Shown piece by piece: positions 59,636 to 64,000 of a stretch of DNA of 64,000 nucleotides. The position numbers were made by a program, and so were the translations under genes. The stretch is taken from assembly GCF_014633365.1 (NCBI RefSeq), contig NC_068350.1, forward strand, positions 32,479,119 through 32,543,118. Direction: 5' to 3'. Source of the stretch: Diospyros lotus (taxonomy: Eukaryota > Streptophyta > Magnoliopsida > Ericales > Ebenaceae). The notes under the pieces are model-generated. The model was not told where the DNA came from, did not search any database, and saw only the letters and a list, made by a program, of their open reading frames with translations. How positions within the stretch are numbered: the first letter of the stretch is position 1; the number at the start of each line of letters is the position of its first letter.

Positions 59636-59907
59636 AGATTAAATTTCTCTTATTGGAGTGAACAAGTTCAATTTCACTTAGGTGTTTTGAATCTTGACTT
59701 GGCACTTTGAACTTAAAAACCCACTGATCTCATTGATAAAAGTATCAATGATTAGAGGGATTTCTAGATGAAACAGATTATGCTTTATGTTTATAAATAT
59801 GACAATTGCAAACAACGTAAAGTTAGTTATTCCCAAAACTAAAAATGCTAAGGAACTTATGAAATTTGTGGAAGAGCATTCTCAGATTGTTGATAAATCT
59901 CTTATTG
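59636..59907 (+). pseudogene. Copia gag fragment
   Basis: Reads RLNFSYWSEQVQFHLGVL, NLDLAL, stops, KPTDLIDKS and, after a frame change, IPKTKNAKELMKFVEEHSQ and IVDKSLIG. This is the UBN2-type gag of a copia group different from elements 1 to 3. It is cut at 59893-59907 by the gypsy pieces. No LTR or pol of this element remains in the window. Confidence 0.8.
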
Positions 59908-61880
59908 GTTGAGTCGCATATTATATTTTCAAAGAACCTCAAAAACTTGCATTAACGTTTTCATGTTTGACTCGTTATTTTTACATATAACGATCATATC
60001 ATCCATGTGTGCCTCCATTGTATTTCCCAGTAAGTCTTTGAAAATTTTGTTAACCATTCTTTGATATGCAGCTCCTGCATTTTTTAATCCATATGACATA
60101 ACTTTTAGCAATATGTTCCCATTTCTATGATGAGGGCAATTTTTTTTGCAACTAGTAGATGAATCATGATTTGATGATATCCTCAAAAAGCATTTAGAAA
60201 ACTTAATAGCTCGTATCCAGAAGTTTCATCAACCAACGAGTCAATCCTAAGTAGTGGATATGAATCTTTTAGGTATGCTTTGTTGAGATATGTGAAATCC
60301 ACACAAACTCGCCATTTTCCATTTTGTTTCTTCACCATAACTATGTTAGCCAACCATTCAGGATAATAGACTTCTTGGAGAAATCCTGCATTTGGTAATT
60401 TATTGACCTTTTCATCAAGAATTTGTCTCTCTGGGGTGATGTTTCTTTTCTTTTGTTTGAGGGGCATAATGTTGGGATTTACATTTAAATGATTTGCAGT
60501 TATTTTTAGACTTGTTCCAGGCATATCTGCTGGTGTCCAAGCGAATATATCATCATTCTCACGTAGATATTTCACTATTTCTTTTTTAGTTTCTTCTTGT
60601 AATTGACTCCCCACATATACCAAATTTTTTGTATCATCTTTATTTAATTGTATTGCTTATAGCTTCTTCATAGGTTTAGGGTTTGTTCATAGGCTGTTCA
60701 GTAATGGTGAGAGTTTTCTCTTTATCTTTCTTCTTTTTAGAGGAGATGTAACAATTTCTCATTTTTCTTTGATCTCCTTGGACTTGTCCTACTCCATTAG
60801 AGGATACCCTAAAAATATCACAACTCTCATGACATTTAAGAGTGGTTGTCCCAATATAACATTGTACGCTAATGAGGGTGTTCTGACCACTATGAAATTA
60901 TCTTGTCTAGTAATACTTCAAGGTTAGGTTCCTAATGTAATTGCTAGTTGTATTGCCCCATCTATAGGAACTAATTCCCATGTGAAACTAAACAAAGGTG
61001 AGTGAATAGGTTTTAGACGATCCATGGAAATATCTATCTTCTCAAAGCAATTCTACTATATTAAATTTACTAAACTGCCACTATCTATTAATATTCTTCC
61101 AATGGGGTGTTTGGCAATCACCGTTGAGATGACCACATTATGACATCTCCTTGATCTACTGGCATAAAGGTAATAGCTTCTTCATTTTCTTATATAGGTA
61201 TTATAGAATTAACTTGATAGGCTTGTTTCGTATAAGCCTTGTTTGAGGATGAAGTATGGCATGCCATGATTTCTCCCCCTAATATTACATAAATAGATTG
61301 ATTAATAGGCTCATTGTTTGGTGGGGGATTTTGTGTTTCATCTATTCTTTTTTCTTCATACCATCTTTCTTTAGTATGCCTGTCCTGTCTTTCTGTCTAT
61401 TCTTCATTTCTTTTGTCCTTGTTTTCTATTCGAATATATCTTTCGATCCTTTCTTTTTTTATCAAAGATTCTTTTTGATTCATTAAATCTTGACATTTTC
61501 TATAGGATGTCCATATGTTCTATAAAATCTATAATAAGCATTTTTATCTTTCCCCATAGGTAGATCTATTCTTATGGGAAATCTTAAAAGATCTGATCTT
61601 TCAACTGCAACTAGCTAGGATGTGAGATTAGGACTTAGAAAGCTAAGTATAATTCTTATATTGTAATTTTGAGAGACCATCACTTTTCCTAGATTTCTCT
61701 CTTTTTTTTATCCTAGCGATTATTTGAGTCTCTTTCTTTTCTCTTCTTCTCTTTTTCTTCATTACCAGTAATCGCCCTCATTACCTTCTTAGCTTGCAAT
61801 ATATATTCGTTGGAGTGTACAAATAAATCGCCTAATGATGTTGGTTCCTTTAAACCCAATGATTCTTGTGAAGGTACAAA
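59893..61880 (-). pseudogene. Ty3/gypsy (Tat-like) gag-pol piece, copy A
   Basis: Minus strand. Gag tail (GLKEPTS, LGDLFVHSNEYILQAK) at about 61740-61870, protease-like region at about 60840-61110, then reverse transcriptase: NDDIFAWTPADMPG, KQKKRNITPERQ, AGFLQEVYYPEWLANIVMVK, NGKWRVCVDFTYLNKAY, DETSGYELLSF (60183-60623), VMSYGLKNAGAAYQRMVNKI and HMDDMIV (59929-60186; usual Y-V-D-D). It ends at NMRLNQ. Frameshifts and stops are frequent; RNase H and integrase are absent. Confidence 0.85.
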
Positions 61881-64000
61881 TAATCTCTTGTTGGTTGAGT
61901 CGCATATTATATTTTCGAAGCACCTTAAAAACTTGCATTAACTTTTCCATGTCTGACTCGTTATTTTTACTTCTAAGGATCATATTATCCACATTTGCCT
62001 CAATTGTGTTTCCAATAAGTCTTTGAAAATTTTATTAACCATTCTATGATATATAGCTCTTGCATTTTTTAATTCATAGGACATAACTTTGTAGCAATAT
62101 GCACCCCTTTCTGTGATGAAAACAATTTTTTTTACAGTGAGTGGATATATCACGATTTGATGATATCCTTAAAAAGCATTTAGAAAGCTTAATAACTCAT
62201 ATCTAGAAGTTTCATCAACCAACCAATCAATCCTAGATAGTGGATATGAATCTTCTAGGCATGGTTTGTTGAGATCTATGAAATCCACACAAACTTGTCA
62301 TTTTCCATTTGCTTTCTTTACCATACTATGTTAGCCAACCATTCAAGATAATAGACATCTTGGATAAATCCTGCATCTAGTAATTTATTGATCTCTTCAT
62401 CAATAACTTTTATTGTCTTTCTAGGGAGGAGTTTCTTTTCTTTTGTTTGAGGGGCTTAATGTTGGGATTTACATTTAAATGATGAACAATTATTTTTAGA
62501 CTTGTTCCAGGCATGTCTACTAGTGTCTAAGCGAATATATCAGCATTCTCATGGAGATATTTCACTATTTCTTTTTTAGTTTCTTCTTGTATTTGACTCC
62601 CCACATATACCAAATTTTTGTATCCTCTTTATTTAATTATATTTCTTCTAGCTTCTCCATGGGTTTAGGGTTTGTTCATAGGTTGTTTTGTAATGGCGAG
62701 AGTTTCCTCTTTATCTTTCTTCTTTGTAAAGGAGATGTAACAATTTCTCGCTTTTCTTTGATCTCCTTAGACTTGTCCTACTCCATTAGATGTTGAAAAT
62801 TTCATTAGAAGATACCTTGGACATATCACAACTCTAATGTCATTTAAGAGTGGTCATCTCAATATAACATTGTAAGCTAAAGAGGGTGTTCTGACCACCA
62901 TGAAATTAGCATGTCTAGTAATACTTTGAGGTTTCATTCCTAATGTAATTGCTAGTTGTACTACCCCAGCTATAGGAACCGATTCCCACGTGAAACTGGA
63001 CAAAGGTGAGTGAACAGGTTTTAGATGGTTCACATAAATATTTATTTTCTCAAAGCAATTATAGTACATTAAATTTATTAAACTACCACTATCTATTAGT
63101 ATGCATGTCTTCTCATTTTGTCCATTCTTCATTTCTTTTATCCCTATCTTCTATTCGAATTTACCTTTGGATCATTGCTTCTCTTATCAAAGATTCATTT
63201 TGATTCATTAAATCCTGACATTTGTTTGTAGAATATCCATATGTTCTATAGAATCTGCAATAAGCATTTTTATCTTTCCCCATAGGTCGATCTATTCTTA
63301 TGGGAAATCTTAAAAGATCTGATCTTTCAATTGCAATCAGGATGTAAGATCAAGACTCAAAAAGCTTAGTATAATTCTTATATTGTAATTTTGGGAGATA
63401 TCATTTTTCTTAGATTTCTCTTTTTTTATTTATCCTAGCGATTATTTCAGTTTCTTTCTTTTCTCTTCTTTTCTTTTTCTTCATTACCAGTAACCACCCT
63501 CATTACCTTAGCTTGCAATATGTATTCATTAGAGCGTACAAATAAATCGCCTAATGAGGTTGGTTGCTTTAAACCCAATGATTCTTGTGAAGGTATAAAC
63601 TTAGTGCATTAAAGCATTGCTGTGATTGCCATGCTGACATGCAAATATCGAATTTCTAATATGGTATTTCTGAAACAATTCACATATTGTCTTAAAGTTT
63701 ATTTACTTGTCGAATATTGAGCAAATAGGTAGCATCTTTCTTGTGTTGACAATTTATGATGAATAAATTTATAAATTCTTTCCTTAATTGCTTAAAAGAT
63801 GAGATAGATCCTTTAGTGAGGCTCTTAAACCAAATTCGAGTATGATCTATTAAATTTAATGAGAAAGCCTAGCACATAATAGTGTCTTCCCAACCATATA
63901 ACATTATGATAGACTCATAGTTTTGTATGTGATCATGGTGTTCTGTCTTATCAGAGTAAGGGTTAATTTGGGACATTTTAAATTTTAGAGGAAGCGGTTT
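61881..64000 (-). pseudogene. Ty3/gypsy (Tat-like) gag-pol piece, copy B, running off the window
   Basis: It repeats copy A head to tail, with gag extended to the window end: KFKMSQINPYSDKTEHHDHI, a stop after DTIMC, and IWFKSLTKGSISSFKQLRKEF (about 63650-63980). Protease at 62854-63132 with LIDSGSLINLMYYNCF and an intact DSG. The reverse transcriptase (about 61900-62620) is more broken than in copy A and its active site reads VDNMIL. About 285 bp present in copy A (61094-61375) are missing at about 63100. Confidence 0.85.

Overview
The window looks like nuclear DNA from a flowering plant, probably a eudicot. It is AT-rich, has one multi-exon gene with standard GT..AG introns, and is otherwise filled with plant-type transposable elements: Ty1/copia and Ty3/gypsy retrotransposons with tRNA-Met-like primer sites, solo LTRs, Mutator-like and other terminal-inverted-repeat (TIR) elements, MITEs and a tRNA-derived SINE. 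There is nothing bacterial, organellar or CRISPR-like.

The only host gene I can support is on the minus strand, from 21031 down to 8098. It is a 19-exon leucine-rich-repeat receptor kinase of the LRR-VIII-1 type, the group that contains the Arabidopsis hydrogen-peroxide sensor HPCA1. The exons join in one frame of 941 codons including the stop, and all splice sites look good. Three things suggest it is decaying: an in-frame TAG at codon 36 (exon 2), an Asp at a hydrophobic kinase position (residue 691), and a C-terminus that stops early where a duplicated transposon fragment begins. A degenerate 4.6-kb copia element sits antisense in intron 3, 25 bp from the exon-3 splice donor.

Layout: 1-7054, a nearly complete but inactivated copia element (5' LTR cut by the window edge). 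7055-8072, a copy of a segment that recurs at 25622-26460 and holds part of a Mutator-like element. 8098-21031, the receptor kinase, with copia element 2 at 14920-19541. 21032-41815, gene-poor DNA with many TIR elements and MITEs, a 2.4-kb tandem duplication at about 32.1-36.8 kb and a SINE at 30706-31004. 41816-55298, a minus-strand copia element whose reverse-transcriptase region was hit twice by solo LTRs, each of which was itself hit by another element. 55299-57535, unique or low-complexity DNA. 57541-59427, a Sirevirus-like solo LTR with a 200-bp hairpin and a GTCGAC array. 59636-59907, a copia gag fragment. 59893-64000, two head-to-tail degenerate Ty3/gypsy (Tat-like) gag-pol pieces on the minus strand, running off the window.

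No intact transposon gene remains; every pol region has stops or frameshifts. The target-site duplications found here (ATTTT, TTTTT, AATGG, TATAT, a 9-bp Mutator-type site, a 15-bp SINE site) let the insertion history be read. I worked by eye, so identities and dates are not computed.
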